From NCBI GenBank assembly GCA_014607495.2, contig CP053155.1, positions 14,632,001 to 14,696,000 on the forward strand: 64,000 nucleotides of DNA, read 5' to 3'. The notes below the pieces were generated by a model. That model saw only the letters and a program-made list of their open reading frames with translations, was not told the DNA's origin and searched no databases. This DNA is from Carposina sasakii. Its lineage: Eukaryota; Arthropoda; Insecta; Lepidoptera; Carposinidae. Positions 52,037 to 62,190 of the stretch are shown piece by piece (position 1 is the stretch's first letter; every line of letters starts with the position of its first letter). Position numbers and translations under genes: made by a program.

Positions 52037-52294
52037 TCAGTGTACATGGATAGATAGTCCTGTCAAATACTCCCAAATTATAACATGGAAAGCTCCGCCG
52101 CAACTACGTCGTTCTGTTAATTCCATAGCTAAATGAAAGAAGTTCCCCGCGGTATAAATCTTCCGTGCACCGTTGGGCTTGCAATGCCTATCATAGAGGT
52201 AAGCTCGAATGTTTTTAGCCTTTTTTAGACCGTCTAGAACTGTAGGACGAAGGTTCTCAAAGATACCCACCGCCCACAGTAAAACGTCGCTCAC
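52037..52294 (-). CDS. Unrecognised protein-like frame, possibly an exon fragment
   Basis: The 85-codon minus-strand frame begins with GTG rather than ATG, immediately after a long T-rich tract on the coding strand that ends TTTGTGAG. That could be a weak splice acceptor. The translation (for example WAVGIFENLRPTVLDGLKKA, then KNIRAYLYDRHC) is less biased than the surrounding AT-rich frames and looks protein-like, but I recognise no family. It could be an exon, a transposon relic or chance. Confidence 0.2.
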   Translation of the reverse strand: MSDVLLWAVGIFENLRPTVLDGLKKAKNIRAYLYDRHCKPNGARKIYTAGNFFHLAMELTERRSCGGAFHVIIWEYLTGLSIHVH

Positions 52295-53481
52295 AAAAAA
52301 AAAAACAAAAAAAAATGTCGGGGTTTTGTTAAAAGTGAAATATTGACTCAGTGCGAGTATACATAGTCATTTTAAGTAACTGTAAGGAAAAGAAATCATA
52401 TGTAAAGTACTAATATTATGAAACTAAATACGTAAGAGACTCTTGTCCATTTGTACTTAGCACCCTTTAGGCAAGTGACATTATGACCCAGTATGTATGT
52501 TGCTAGTTTCTGTCCCGTAAATTTTCCTTAAATCCACACAGCTGGAATTTTAAAGTTAGAGTGCAATATTTTCTCTGAGTCTCATCGAGACACCAGTTGT
52601 ATTCAAAAGGGGGCGTTATCGTCCACTTTGAGAAACATTGATCCAGATTATCTTGCAAGTGAAGTTCTTCGCTGCTACACCGGATTTTTATGATTCCATC
52701 GCCATGAAATATGTTTGTCGGCGGTTTATTTAAAGCAGGTTCTTGCTTGGCTTAGTGTTGGCTGCACGAGATTTTGCGGCACGTACGTTATACGGTTCTG
52801 CACCCTGGAAGTGTTTGTCTACCACACCATAGATAGGTATAGATTAGATAAGCTATTAGACCGCAAGTATCGCTTCGTTCTATTCTCTTTAAAAGTTAAC
52901 AGACTGGCTGATTGTACGTAACACTTAAAAAAGGAATCACGAAGTAACATATAGACGGTCAGTCACTTTCTCGTATACCATATTGTAATATCATTTGTAT
53001 ACCATGCCTATTTAATCATCATATTAAGTAACCAAATCGAATTGTACCAAGGAAGTCCATTTCCGACAACACCATATATGGCTTGCGGACACTGGCTGTA
53101 TGCTACCATAGAGCTGCGTGGGCGACGGTCAAGGTCAGTCGGACCTCAAGGACAAGAGGACGCCGCGCTCGCGGAGTTTCGTCGATGACAAATTTAGAGA
53201 TGACGATCTTGGACGCCATTAATCTGATAAACCTTGGTATGCAGAGTCGGTTATTCAAATTTCAGTCATCAAGGATCTTGCATTTAGATGTAGTTTTGCC
53301 TCTGTACCTATGTTTTTTTTGTATATGTTGCTATATTTACTTTCCTTTCTATGTGTATTACTTTCGGCGTACACAATTTGTTTAAGAGCATATTTTTGTC
53401 CGATATAGGAGTGTAGACCGCCAAGCTCAAATGGAACTGAGCTGGTCATAATAATATCGCCGCTGTCTTGCCACAAGATGG
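52295..53481. other. Unrecognised non-coding stretch
   Basis: Frames 52715-52921 and 53083-53385 have no recognisable domains; the second begins in a G/C-richer patch at 53120-53180. Confidence 0.35.
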
Positions 53482-53610
53482 ATGACAGCGTAGGGGTAGG
53501 CCGAGAGATGGCGGGATGATCTCGATTAGTTTCTGCCTAGGTGGACGTGCCCCGGGCCTATCCCGGAGTTGTGGATTCAGGACAGAGAGGCCCAGCAGTG
53601 GGGTACCTAA
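53482..53610 (+). pseudogene. LINE ORF2 C-terminal remnant
   Basis: In the frame starting at 53500: AERWRDDLD, stop (TAG 53527), FLPRW, then DREAQQWGT and stop (53608-53610). The pattern WRDDLD...W...DRE...QQW is the usual C-terminal end of a group of insect non-LTR reverse transcriptases. The upstream coding part is not present. Confidence 0.5.
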
Positions 53611-53909
53611 TTGCTACAAATAATTCATCCTGATCAATACAATTATAATTTTTCGAATAGATCATTAGGTGTAGATACTGATTTTGAAAACGCCTTCGAT
53701 ATTCGGTATAACTCATAGTTTTATATTGCATACGTATGCAACGAATAATAAACGTATAAATAAAGTATAGGTAGTTACACCGTCGCAAAAAGTAAAAAGA
53801 ATTAGATTACGTGGTCGGCCGTGCTCTGGCGGTCAAGGTGACGGTTGTGACCGCCGGTTCTCGGAGTTTGGCGTTAGGCCCGCTGCAGACGAACGATGTT
53901 GCCCTAGAT

Positions 53910-54096
53910 CAGTGGTTCCCAAAGTGGTCCAGGTGGACCCCCAGGGGTCCACAGGAGACTCGATGCGGGTCTACGTTGGTGTGAAAAAATGGGGCTTCAC
54001 AATTAATTTGTATGTGGTGTAGGCCTGTAGGGGGTCCATGAGAACCAGTTAACTTTTGAAAGGGGTCTATGAGAAAAAAAAGTTTGGGAATCCCTG
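53910..54096. mobile_element. hAT-type MITE with perfect 8-bp duplication
   Basis: 187 bp, from CAGTGGTTCCCAAAGTGG to AAGTTTGGGAATCCCTG. The 8-bp direct repeat CCCTAGAT flanks both ends (53902-53909, 54097-54104), which is diagnostic of hAT-type insertion. The interior matches 21693-21867. No transposase. The 98-codon minus-strand frame over it is a by-product. Confidence 0.85.
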
Positions 54097-54349
54097 CCCT
54101 AGATGAATTATAACTAGATTCAGTGACAGCACTAAAAAAATGGCACGATAAATAACTGCTCAAATGTATAGTTTGGCATCTTTTGTCATAAATTGATACA
54201 AGCAAGGCCGAGTCTTATGTTTACTACATAAGATTCAAGTTTAAAAATCTGGTCTAATGCAGATATTACGTTTACATAGATTCACTCGTGCCACTTCATT
54301 ATGAGACCCCGCGTCTACCTATAATCACGTCACTGGATGTTGCAGTAAT

Positions 54350-54470
54350 ATCCGCGATTGTTTCTGCAACATGCGCAATTGATACAACATGCGTGGCATG
54401 GCTGCAGTGGCATGCGCCTTTGTAGCAGCAACATGCGCGAATGTTGCAGGGTGAATGTGTCAGTTGCACT
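54350..54470. repeat. Cluster of ACATGCG motifs
   Basis: GCAACATGCGC, ACAACATGCGTGG, GGCATGCGCC and GCAACATGCGCGAATG lie within about 100 bases, with GTTGC/GCAAC inverted around them. Could be a small tandem repeat or a protein-binding cluster. Confidence 0.4.
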
Positions 54471-54524
54471 TGCAGATCTATCGATAGAAATTGAGATTGA
54501 TACTCGTAGCCATAGTACAATAAT

Positions 54525-54578
54525 GTTGATAGTAGGTACCTACTTAATTTACTTAGTTTACAGTAGGTACCTACTTAC
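54525..54578. repeat. AGTAGGTACCTACTTA direct repeat
   Basis: Two copies of the palindrome-containing AGTAGGTACCTACTTA lie 30 bases apart, directly upstream of the SINE-T copy. Confidence 0.6.
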
Positions 54579-54583
54579 TTTGA

Positions 54584-54820
54584 CGGCCGATTGGTCTAGT
54601 AGGTAGTGACCCTGCCTGCGACGCCAAAGGTCCTGGGTTCGAATCCCGGTAGGTGCAAACATTGATATTATGAATATCGATGTTTGTTTCCGAGTCATGG
54701 ATGTTTCTATACTTATCCATGTATTTATATACCGTTGCTTAGTACCCACGACACAAGACCTTATGGATCTTAATGTGGGACTAGGTTAATGTGTTGTGTA
54801 GTGTGCGAATAAAAAAAAAA
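54584..54820 (+). mobile_element. SINE-T, complete tRNA-derived SINE
   Basis: The tRNA-like head 54584-54656 has box A GATTGGTCTAGTAGG and box B GGTTCGAATCC (54636-54646). The body follows with ATGTTTGTTTCCGAGTCATG, CGTTGCTTAGTACCCACGAC and CTTAATGTGGGACTAGG, and an A-run ends it (54811-54820). The internal A and B boxes would drive RNA polymerase III. The minus-strand frame with GIRTQDLWRRRQ is a spurious translation of this head. Confidence 0.8.
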
Positions 54821-55369
54821 TTGCTCTGAAAGTTTATTTGCAATCAATTTTTTTATTTTCTTTTCAAACTTACCGTACAAAGAGATAGGTAAGTATATCA
54901 ATTTTAATCTCAGACCAATCTGACTATTCCGTCTAGATTATACTTCTGTGTTAGGGTATTTCATGCCCGTAGAACTTGATTCGTGTATTTCATCTACACA
55001 TATCATAAAACTAGCAAACTTGTTCATCCATCATCTAAAATCGCGCATTCGTCTGCGTCAGGCCCTAAACCGCGATGCTTATCGGATGTATTTTGCATGC
55101 CGGTTTGTTTGTTTTGTTGGTTTTTTTAGCTGATGATGAGATTTTTCGCTCTGCCCACTTGGGGTCGCACGGTTTTTGGCCGAAGCGGTAATTGAATAGA
55201 CGGTTTGAGTATTATCTGCCGTTTTAGGAATGGGTTTATTGAGATACCGTGACGTTTTGATTTATTTCTCTTATGATATTTGCTTTTCCTATGATGAGTT
55301 AGAATTGTGTTGGAGCTTCTTTTTGATCTAGCTAGATGATTTTTATCTTGATAAAGAGTAACTGGTGCC
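54821..55369. other. Unrecognised non-coding stretch
   Basis: No supported feature. Confidence 0.35.
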
Positions 55370-55605
55370 GGCAGAGTAGAATTTGTACCACTCCTGCCTG
55401 CCCGTGGGTATCGTACGAGGCGATTAAGGGTTTCCGGGAGGTGGGCAGCAGCGCCTCTCGTGCTGACAACATAGTCCGAAAATCACACTGTGGTCACCAA
55501 CCCGCCTGCCCAGCGTAGTGACTATGGGCAAAACCCCCCTGTGGCAGTAGCCTTGTGCCGTGCCCTGTGTGAGGCCTACGTCCAGCAGTGACTGCCTGTG
55601 AGTGA
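55370..55605 (+). repeat. Repeat family A, long sense copy
   Basis: GGCAGAGTAGAATTTGTACC, CTGCCTGCCCGTGGGTATCG, GAGGCGATTAAGGGTTTCCG, GACAACATAGTCCGAAAATC, GGGCAAAACCCCCCTGTGGC and GGCCTACGTCCAGCAGTGAC. The most complete copy in the window. Its end is joined to a SINE-B fragment. The 60-codon frame inside is a by-product. Confidence 0.7.
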
Positions 55606-55665
55606 CACGGTTGCCTGTGTGAGGCCTAGCACGGAATGCAGACGTCCGGGTGAGGATTTTTGACG
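55606..55665 (+). repeat. Chimera of family A and SINE-B fragments
   Basis: The family A block GTGTGAGGCCTA is repeated at 55616-55628 and runs directly into AGCACGGAATGCAGACGTCC and GGGTGAGGATTTTT of SINE-B. Confidence 0.45.
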
Positions 55666-55892
55666 TGAAACGTCTTTAAAATCGCGCCGCTGCAGGTTTA
55701 AAAACTGGACCGTAACGAAAGGTCTATATCATCGAAGAAACAAAAAGAAGTGTGCAACATTGATGAGATACTGCGATAACTGTGCGAAACCGGCGCTCAC
55801 GCTTGTTTCTATGACTGACACGGTTGCAGAGCAAAAATATGTTGTATTTATATCCCTGTATTGATGGGAAAATTCTTTCAAAAATTAATATT

Positions 55893-55924
55893 ACTCACGC
55901 GGACGAAGTCGTGGGCGGCTGCTA
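55893..55924 (+). repeat. Helitron-like 3' fragment
   Basis: TACTCACGCGGACGAAGTCG and TGGGCGGCTGCTA, without the CTAG terminus. Confidence 0.4.
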
Positions 55925-56033
55925 TTTAAAATAACAGAAAGGACAATAAATATATAAAATGCAGAGGTTCTTTTTTATTAAAATACTTAAAACAGCGTGT
56001 TTTCATTTCAATATTTTACTTTAAAAGGTTCGT

Positions 56034-56095
56034 TTCCCACCCGGGTGAGGATTTTTTTCCATTTCTTTAATAATAAATTTAAAATTAATATGGTC
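56034..56095 (+). repeat. SINE-B tail fragment
   Basis: TTCCCACCCGGGTGAGGATT, then TTTCCATTTCTTTAATAATAA; only the last bases of the tRNA-like core remain. Confidence 0.55.
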
Positions 56096-56267
56096 AATTA
56101 TTATCTCACACATGCATGTATGCACGAAAGTTGGTATATGGTCAAGTAACAATCTTGCATGTAAGTATCCAATCCATCTATCTATATGACTTTACGCATT
56201 AATAGTATTGGAAAGCTTTGTAATATTTAGTAATAAAAAATAATATTTACTATAGTATAATCTTTAT

Positions 56268-56616
56268 CATCATCTTCCTGCCCTGTTCCCATTTATTTGG
56301 GGTCGGCGCAATATGTTCTTTTCTTCCATTCGTCCCTATTATCCGTCATCTCATTGCTCACTCCCAGTACACGCATATTCTCCCTCACACAGTCCATCCA
56401 ACACTTCTTTGGTCTACTTCTTCCTTTATATCAATCCACACTCATGCACAACGCTCTCTGTAAAATATGCCTTTCATCCCGTCGCTTTACATGCCCGTAC
56501 CAAGACAGACGGTTACTTCGTAACTTGTCTGTGATCGGCGCAACTTTCAAACTTCCTCTTATATACTCATTTCTTATTTTATCTATTCTTGTAACTCCAC
56601 ACATACATCTCAACAA
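56268..56616 (-). mobile_element. RTE-type LINE 3' end, antisense
   Basis: The minus-strand frame 56616-56431 encodes RGSLKVAPITDKLRSNRLSW and YGHVKRRDERHILQRALCMS, the conserved tail of RTE-like ORF2. The sequence continues with degraded frames and ends in CCCAAATAAATGGGAACAGG then GCAGGAAGATGATGAT. The reverse transcriptase domain itself is missing (5' truncation). Plus-strand frames of 107 and 73 codons are shadows. Confidence 0.75.
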
Positions 56617-57156
56617 TTAGTATAATCTTTATATATGTACTAAATACAATAGCTACTTACGAGTACACAAAGCACAGTTACAAAACTAAAATTCCAATAG
56701 GAATCGGCTTAGCGTAATTATCGTAAACTCGGTTTGACAGTAATGCGTAAACCATTGCTTGATTACTGTGAAAACAATCGGAATGCCCCCAATGAAATGC
56801 CGTAGTAGAATGCGTGTGGATGTCAAACGACGTCCATTGCGGATGATTACGGTTACCTGGCAACGGTGCATGTAGTTATGACATCTTTGGTTGCATTGCA
56901 TTACATGTTAGGACATATTGATTTCAATTCTAAATTATCGCGTTAAATTAATAACGTTTTTACCTTTCAACGTAACGTTTTGGTTATGATTCATATTTGG
57001 TTTAAAAACATTTCAGACATTTTCAAAGCCTCTAATTTGGCTTTAAAAGTTGTCGAAGAAATGGGCACGTTTTTGTTTGCGTTTTAGTTTTGGTAAATAC
57101 GTTCAACAATAGCGCGATTGCCATCCTGCTCAAATTGCTGCGCTTCCAAATCTATA
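56617..57156. other. Unrecognised non-coding stretch
   Basis: Minus-strand frames 56678-56901 overlap in different phases and have no motif. Confidence 0.35.
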
Positions 57157-57591
57157 TCTTTATACATATAATAAAAATGTAACGGGTCGCTGTCTGTACA
57201 TGGTAGATATATGAGAAAAAATATTTTAGGAGACCTTTATCAACGCAATAGGACCCAAAACGATAATTTTTGGATTTTTTGTCTGTTTGTATGTGCGTTT
57301 GTGCACGCTAATCTCAGAAACGGCTGAACCGATTTCGATGCAGTTTTCAAGAATTTATTGTGACAGGTCCCACTTAACATATAGGCTACTTTTTATCCCG
57401 GATAATTTCGACATTTTGTTTTTTCTGTAGGTAGTCCATGCGGACGGAGTCGCGGGCGTTCACTATCAGGAATATATTGTGACAGGTCCCACTTAACATA
57501 TAGGCTACTTTTTATTCCGGGAAAATGTTTTTATCCCGGATATTTTGTTTTTTCCGTAGTCCACGCGGACGGAGCCGCGGGCGTCCACTAG
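57157..57591 (+). mobile_element. Helitron-like element with internal duplication
   Basis: Starts near TCTTTATACATATAATAAAA and ends GCGGGCGTCCACTAG, followed by T. A block of about 120 bp, TTGTGACAGGTCCCACTTAAC to GCGGGCGT(T/C)CACTA, occurs twice in tandem (about 57357-57471 and 57477-57591), so the 3' end is duplicated. Confidence 0.7.
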
Positions 57592-58320
57592 TTTCTATTA
57601 AATAAATATTTCCCTGGGCTCTAATGGTTCGTGGCCATTGACATTTTTGCTTGCACAGGAATGACTACTGTACAACAGATATACCTAATGTACATCATAA
57701 TGAACTATATTTCCCACCTACATTGTAACGAATTAACTGGTACACACCAATAAAAAAAATAGTTAATTAAATCAATAAAGCGAGTGCTCTATAATTAGGA
57801 CCCACAGCGGCGTCTTTTAACTCCGAAGCCCTTATTTACGTATTTTACATAATTGTCTTTATTACCCTTACATTACATGTATTAAGCAGGTCGATTATCT
57901 TACTAATATGATAAGACTGGTCTGTCTGTCTGTTAGTTTGTTTTTTGTTCTGTAATCGGGAAATTTAGTTGAAAAAAGTAATTATTCCTTTAGTCTGAAT
58001 GATCTTATCAGGCTAATTTTATTTGGATAAAAGTGTAGATTTTAACTGTTTTCTTATTCTTCATTGTACAATAATATTTTATACAGAAAAACAGTTTACA
58101 ATGATAATGAACAAAAAACTTATTCGTCAACTGGCGACCGTAAAACTCGCGACTGTTAGAGTTAACAAATAAACTGTATAAAAGCGTGCAGCAAAGATGT
58201 ACAGTATTGTATAGTTTCTACTGAAGTGACATTAGAACCCGATGAAGGAAACTGTATGTATGTATGTATATTTGTTTGGCATGCTCTTGGCCTAAATGGC
58301 TACGACTCTGTATGAAACAT
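57592..58320. other. Unrecognised non-coding stretch
   Basis: A (TATG)n run at about 58255-58270; nothing else supported. Confidence 0.35.
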
Positions 58321-58735
58321 TTACAAATAGCCCGGGCATTATTCATAAATAATAAATAAATAAATAAATATAAATAAATATTCACACACTACACAACACA
58401 TTAACCTAGTCCCACATTAAGATCCCTGAGGTCTTGTGTCGTGGGTACTAAGCAACGGTATATAAATACATAGATAAGTATAGAAACATCCATGACTCGG
58501 AAACAAAAACATGTTTGCAACATCAGGATATGGCGTCGCAGGCAGGGTCACTACCTACTAGGCCAATCAAAAATACAGTATTGTATAGCGACCTACCGGG
58601 ATTCGAACCCATGGCTATGACTCCTATAGCCCGGGCATTATTCATCTATACTATTAATATATAATAATATTATAAAGCGTCGCAGGCAGGGTCAGCCCTA
58701 CCCTACACTACAACAACACCAATCGGCCGTCGAAT
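58321..58735 (-). mobile_element. Rearranged SINE-T, antisense
   Basis: The body is antisense at 58380-58505 (CACTACACAACACATTAACC, CATTAAGATCCCTGAGGTC), followed by head pieces: CGTCGCAGGCAGGGTCACTACC (58533), B box ACCGGGATTCGAACCC (58595-58610), a second CGTCGCAGGCAGGGTC (58678) and AATCGGCCGTC (58721-58732). TAGCCCGGGCATTATTCAT occurs at about 58327 and 58627. The head is therefore split and partly duplicated. An AAAT microsatellite marks the tail side. Confidence 0.65.
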
Positions 58736-59482
58736 ATATACATACTGCTGTTTTTATTGGACATTAAGCTCATTAACAAAAACTGTTTATTGTTTTAGAA
58801 CTATTAATTGGTGAGTTACCCTATTTGGTTACTAAAGTAGGCGCACGCAAATGGCGCTAGTGTCTATGTAATGTTGCGGACGTTTTCATTAGTTTTCATT
58901 TAGTTCAGTAAACAATCGCTGAGTATGATTGATGGCGTGTTAGTTCACGTAAGGGGTGGTGTTTATTGTGGGTGACCGAAATTATATAGAAAGCTGCCTA
59001 CGACTTAAGCGTGGGATACACGAAACACTTTTCAAAGGTAAGATTGGCTCAGGCAAGGATGACGATGAAAATTAACTTAATAAATTTATTTTTACCCTTC
59101 TATACTAATTAAGTAATTACAAAGAAATATAATATCACTAAATGAAATACATAATTGAGTCAACAAATTTGCGGTATAATAAACGCGGTGGTAGGCTCAC
59201 CCCATACCACGTAGGACTTACGAGTAAATAGGCTAACTGGTGAAAAGTGGGTGTGTAATTTGCGCACACTTTTGCCCAACCTCTTTGGGGGATAATGGGC
59301 GTGACTATATTCAAAGTTTCTTTATTTGTAAACATAGGTGTGTACATAATGTAGATGTACGTACATATAATATATTAAAATACGCCCTAACAACTCAAGA
59401 AAGTTTAGATTTTGTAGTGTTTATATTAGTTTCAAATTTTGCCTTTACCGAGATTATATCTTAGAACCTTTAGTTTCTTCCA
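58736..59482. other. Mostly unrecognised stretch
   Basis: Overlapping frames 59138-59347 (minus) and 59240-59464 show no motif. A TCAAAGTTTCTTTATTTG tract near 59310 recurs near 63680 and may be an antisense LINE tail. Confidence 0.35.
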
Positions 59483-59735
59483 TGCTGCTCTGGGAGTGAA
59501 AAAAAAAAGTATAATACTACAGCTGCTTCTCTTCCCGGGCACACTGTACAAGTCAGTAGAGGGACAAGAGGGTCTTGGTGTTTTATAGGCGATGGGCTGA
59601 CCACCTGTCACTACTAACCGAACTTGTACATCTCAACTATACCCTCAAAATTGGTCAGAAGTGGCACCGTGTGGTTCTATCGGCCCTTGGTGCTCTGCCT
59701 ACCTCGTAAGGGATAAAGGCGTGATTATATGTATA
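59483..59735 (+). repeat. Interspersed repeat family F, sense copy
   Basis: Collinear with 30411-30654: GCTGCTCTGGGAGTG, ATAATACTACAGCTGCTTC, GGCGATGGGCTGACCACC, AAATTGGTCAGAAGTGGCAC and GGGATAAAGGCGTGATTAT with a TATG-type tail. Confidence 0.65.
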
Positions 59736-60314
59736 TGATTATGTACTTTTATTAATAATTTTATAATACCTTTAGTTTAGTACGCTGGAACTACCGACTG
59801 CACCAATCAAAGTTCAATATTTTCGCCATAAAAATACTCGCGTATAAATAAAAGCCAAAATGTACCCATTTTTGTATAAGTAAATTCATTGAAACTCCGT
59901 GAACTACCCTTCGTTTCAGCTATGAAGTCGTCTAACTTCGGCGCTAGTGTCTTCGTGGCTCTAACACTGTTGTATTATTCCATTTAGTTTCACAAAATTC
60001 CGCAGGACTACGCTATTGGATCCAATTACATCGATTCACCTCAAGGCCACTTCAATATAAAGTACCTTTTTATGGCACCTTATCATGGTATGGTAAGGGC
60101 CTCTCTTCCCTCTCCCTTCTTCTATAATCATTCAGGTAAAGCGTGACAAGGATGGGGTGATACCACTTATGTGACGCTAAATTTAGTCGACACGCACTAC
60201 CAGGACCTTTCACAAATGGGTAATCGGTAGCCTATACTATATTTGACTTTCACCTTTTGGTACTGCGATTAGCTCTCACTTCAGATGGCGAAATTCAGTA
60301 ATTTGTTAAGTAAA
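59736..60314. other. Unrecognised non-coding stretch
   Basis: No supported feature. Confidence 0.35.
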
Positions 60315-60336
60315 GCTTTTGTCCTGTGCTGGTGCT

Positions 60337-60388
60337 GATGCAGCAGATGTATTTTAGTGAAGCCCCACTAAAATACATCTGCTGCATC
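60337..60388. other. Perfect 23-bp hairpin at the start of a family E copy
   Basis: GATGCAGCAGATGTATTTTAGTG (60337-60359) is perfectly inverted at 60366-60388 with a 6-base loop. The right arm is the 5' block of family E, so the left arm is an inverted duplicate of it. Confidence 0.7.
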
Positions 60389-60492
60389 TAATAGACAAGC
60401 CAGTAACTTGTCACCGATCAGCTATGCCTGGCTGTAAGATCTCTATTATGATTCTGTACTTCTGGCTAACATTGCCACATGTGTGTGTAATG
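60366..60492 (+). repeat. Repeat family E copy
   Basis: CACTAAAATACATCTGCTGC, CCAGTAACTTGTCACCGATC and TGGCTGTAAGATCTC, then TATGATTCTGTACTTCTGGC; the AGTCAACTAAGGA block is deleted. Confidence 0.5.
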
Positions 60493-61153
60493 TACGTACT
60501 CGTATGCAGACACAGTACTGATTAATGCAATAATAAAATTTTTAATTATATCTTGTTAAAAAAAATATATTTGTGATTGCGCCAGAAAAGCTACTTTTCT
60601 GCGTATGCGAAAGGGACGAATGTCGATAACTGAGGCGTGTATCGAATTCGTCGAATATCGAATAGTGGGCCTCAAATAAATCCAGTAACGCTGAAACCAT
60701 CTTAAACGTAACAAATAGTCTATAGATCGTTTACAAATTGTAACAAAAGAACAATGTAACAAAAGAATAATGTTACAAAATAAATTTTTGGATAGAGTTG
60801 TCGGAGCTAACAAATTCTGTACTTCAAATCGTATTACACCGAACTTACGACTTGGTGTTATAGACTCGAAGCAAAAGTCTGTGTTAAAAAGTCTGTTCCT
60901 ATTAAGAGGTTGCCGGCTGCCACGTTAATCATCTGGGAACAAATGAAAAATGTTTATTAATTTGCTCAAAACATTGACTATATGAATAATTAATTTGAGT
61001 ATAGGAAGATGACACTGGAACACGGGATCTCACTAAAAATGCCTAGAACTGTAAATAATATTGAAGGAAACTTTTGTCAAGAACTTAAAATAAATTATTC
61101 TCAAACTAGCAGCTAGAAACTAAATTATTTACTTAACGTAAATTTTTCACAAA
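60493..61153. other. Unrecognised non-coding stretch
   Basis: The minus-strand frame 60556-60813 (85 codons) has no recognisable motif. Confidence 0.35.
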
Positions 61154-61361
61154 CTAGCAGCCGCCCACGACTTCGCCCGCGTATAAGAAAAAATCTTATC
61201 AGCATTGCATACATGCGAATCCGTAGCTATACATACAAATTTTCCTCTAGAATCACTAGGTATATCTATTTAAAATCCGGTACCTACTTTTAACGATCTA
61301 AGCCTATATACATAGGGACAGACAGACAACGAGAAACGACTTTGTTTTATAATAGTAGTGA
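61154..61361 (-). mobile_element. Non-autonomous Helitron-like element
   Basis: Minus strand starts TCACTACTATTATAAAACAAAG and ends CGTGGGCGGCTGCTAG. It shares AGATCGTTAAAAGTAGG-like and TCTGTCTGTCCCTATG blocks with 3940-4153. Confidence 0.6.
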
Positions 61362-61655
61362 CAACAAGGATTGTAACGTAAACTAAGTTCCTACTTTTCC
61401 TCCAATTCCGCGTTGTATCACATTCAGTGGTTTACAAGTCGAAGCCCCGACCTTGGCACTGAGGGATGTTTATGGCTACGTATTTCACAGCCGCTGAACA
61501 CGCCATGAACCTTACCGCGTGGGAATAGGGAGGGTATTGGAGTGGTACCCCTCCACCCCCATAACTGGGTGTACTCAATCGATAGGGTTCAAGGCAGGTT
61601 GTAAGGGACCATTGGTACCGTAATATTGTTAGGGTTTTTAACGTTTGTGTTCAGA
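61362..61655. other. Unrecognised non-coding stretch
   Basis: No supported feature. Confidence 0.35.
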
Positions 61656-61659
61656 TTTG

Positions 61660-61740
61660 CGTTTTGAGTGTAAATAGTGATATATATCTCAAGATTAGTC
61701 AAGATTATGTATGATCAGATCACTATTAACACTCAAAGAG
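61660..61740. repeat. Short inverted repeat
   Basis: TTTGAGTGTAAATAGTGAT is inverted as GATCACTATTAACACTCAAAG, separated by about 40 bases. Probably a MITE relic. Confidence 0.5.
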
Positions 61741-61867
61741 GTACTTACGTGTTTTTATTTTTTTGACATAATAGTTATTTATTTATTAATAATAGTTATT
61801 GTTCTTTAAGGGTTGAGTTTGAGTGTGATTGAAGTTTAATCAATAAACTGGGCGTAAAAGATGCTAT

Positions 61868-62133
61868 ATAAGGTCTATTTAGAATTAGTGATTATCTTTT
61901 GACACGAAACTACGAGTATGTAGGTAAAAAGAAACAACTTTCAACCGGGACCAACTCCGAAATAGTGAAAAAAAAATCAGCCATACATTTCAGTGCAGTA
62001 ATTAATTATTCGAGATTGTATGGAACAGCTTCTTTTTTTAATATTTCGGAGTTGGTCCCATAGTGAAAGTTGTTTCTTTTTACCTACCTAGTTTTGTGTC
62101 AAAAGATAATCACTAATTTTGGATAGACCTTAT
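61868..62133. mobile_element. Foldback family FB3
   Basis: About 266 bp. TATAAGGTCTATTTAGAATTAG at the left is inverted at the right (AATTTTGGATAGACCTTATA). Arms of about 105 bp share AGTGATTATCTTTTGACAC, GTAGGTAAAAAGAAACAACTT and GGGACCAACTCCGAAATA, and the centre is about 55 bp. The sequence is different from FB1 and FB2. Only one copy in this window. Confidence 0.75.
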
Positions 62134-62190
62134 ACAGGGTGTAACAGAAAGGGTATGTTAAGCGAAAAGCTATATAAATAGCCCACTAAA
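62132..62190 (+). mobile_element. FB1 left end abutting FB3
   Basis: TACAGGGTGTAACAGAAAGG, GTTAAGCGAAAAGCTATATA and AATAGCCCACTA, then an abrupt switch to FB2 at GGCCACCCTTAACG. Confidence 0.7.

Noticed and set aside
54558..54749. Minus-strand frame with APTGIRTQDLWRRR
   Set aside because: Antisense translation of the SINE-T head.
56297..56620. 107-codon plus-strand frame
   Set aside because: Antisense of the conserved RTE tail; the minus-strand reading has the recognisable protein signature.
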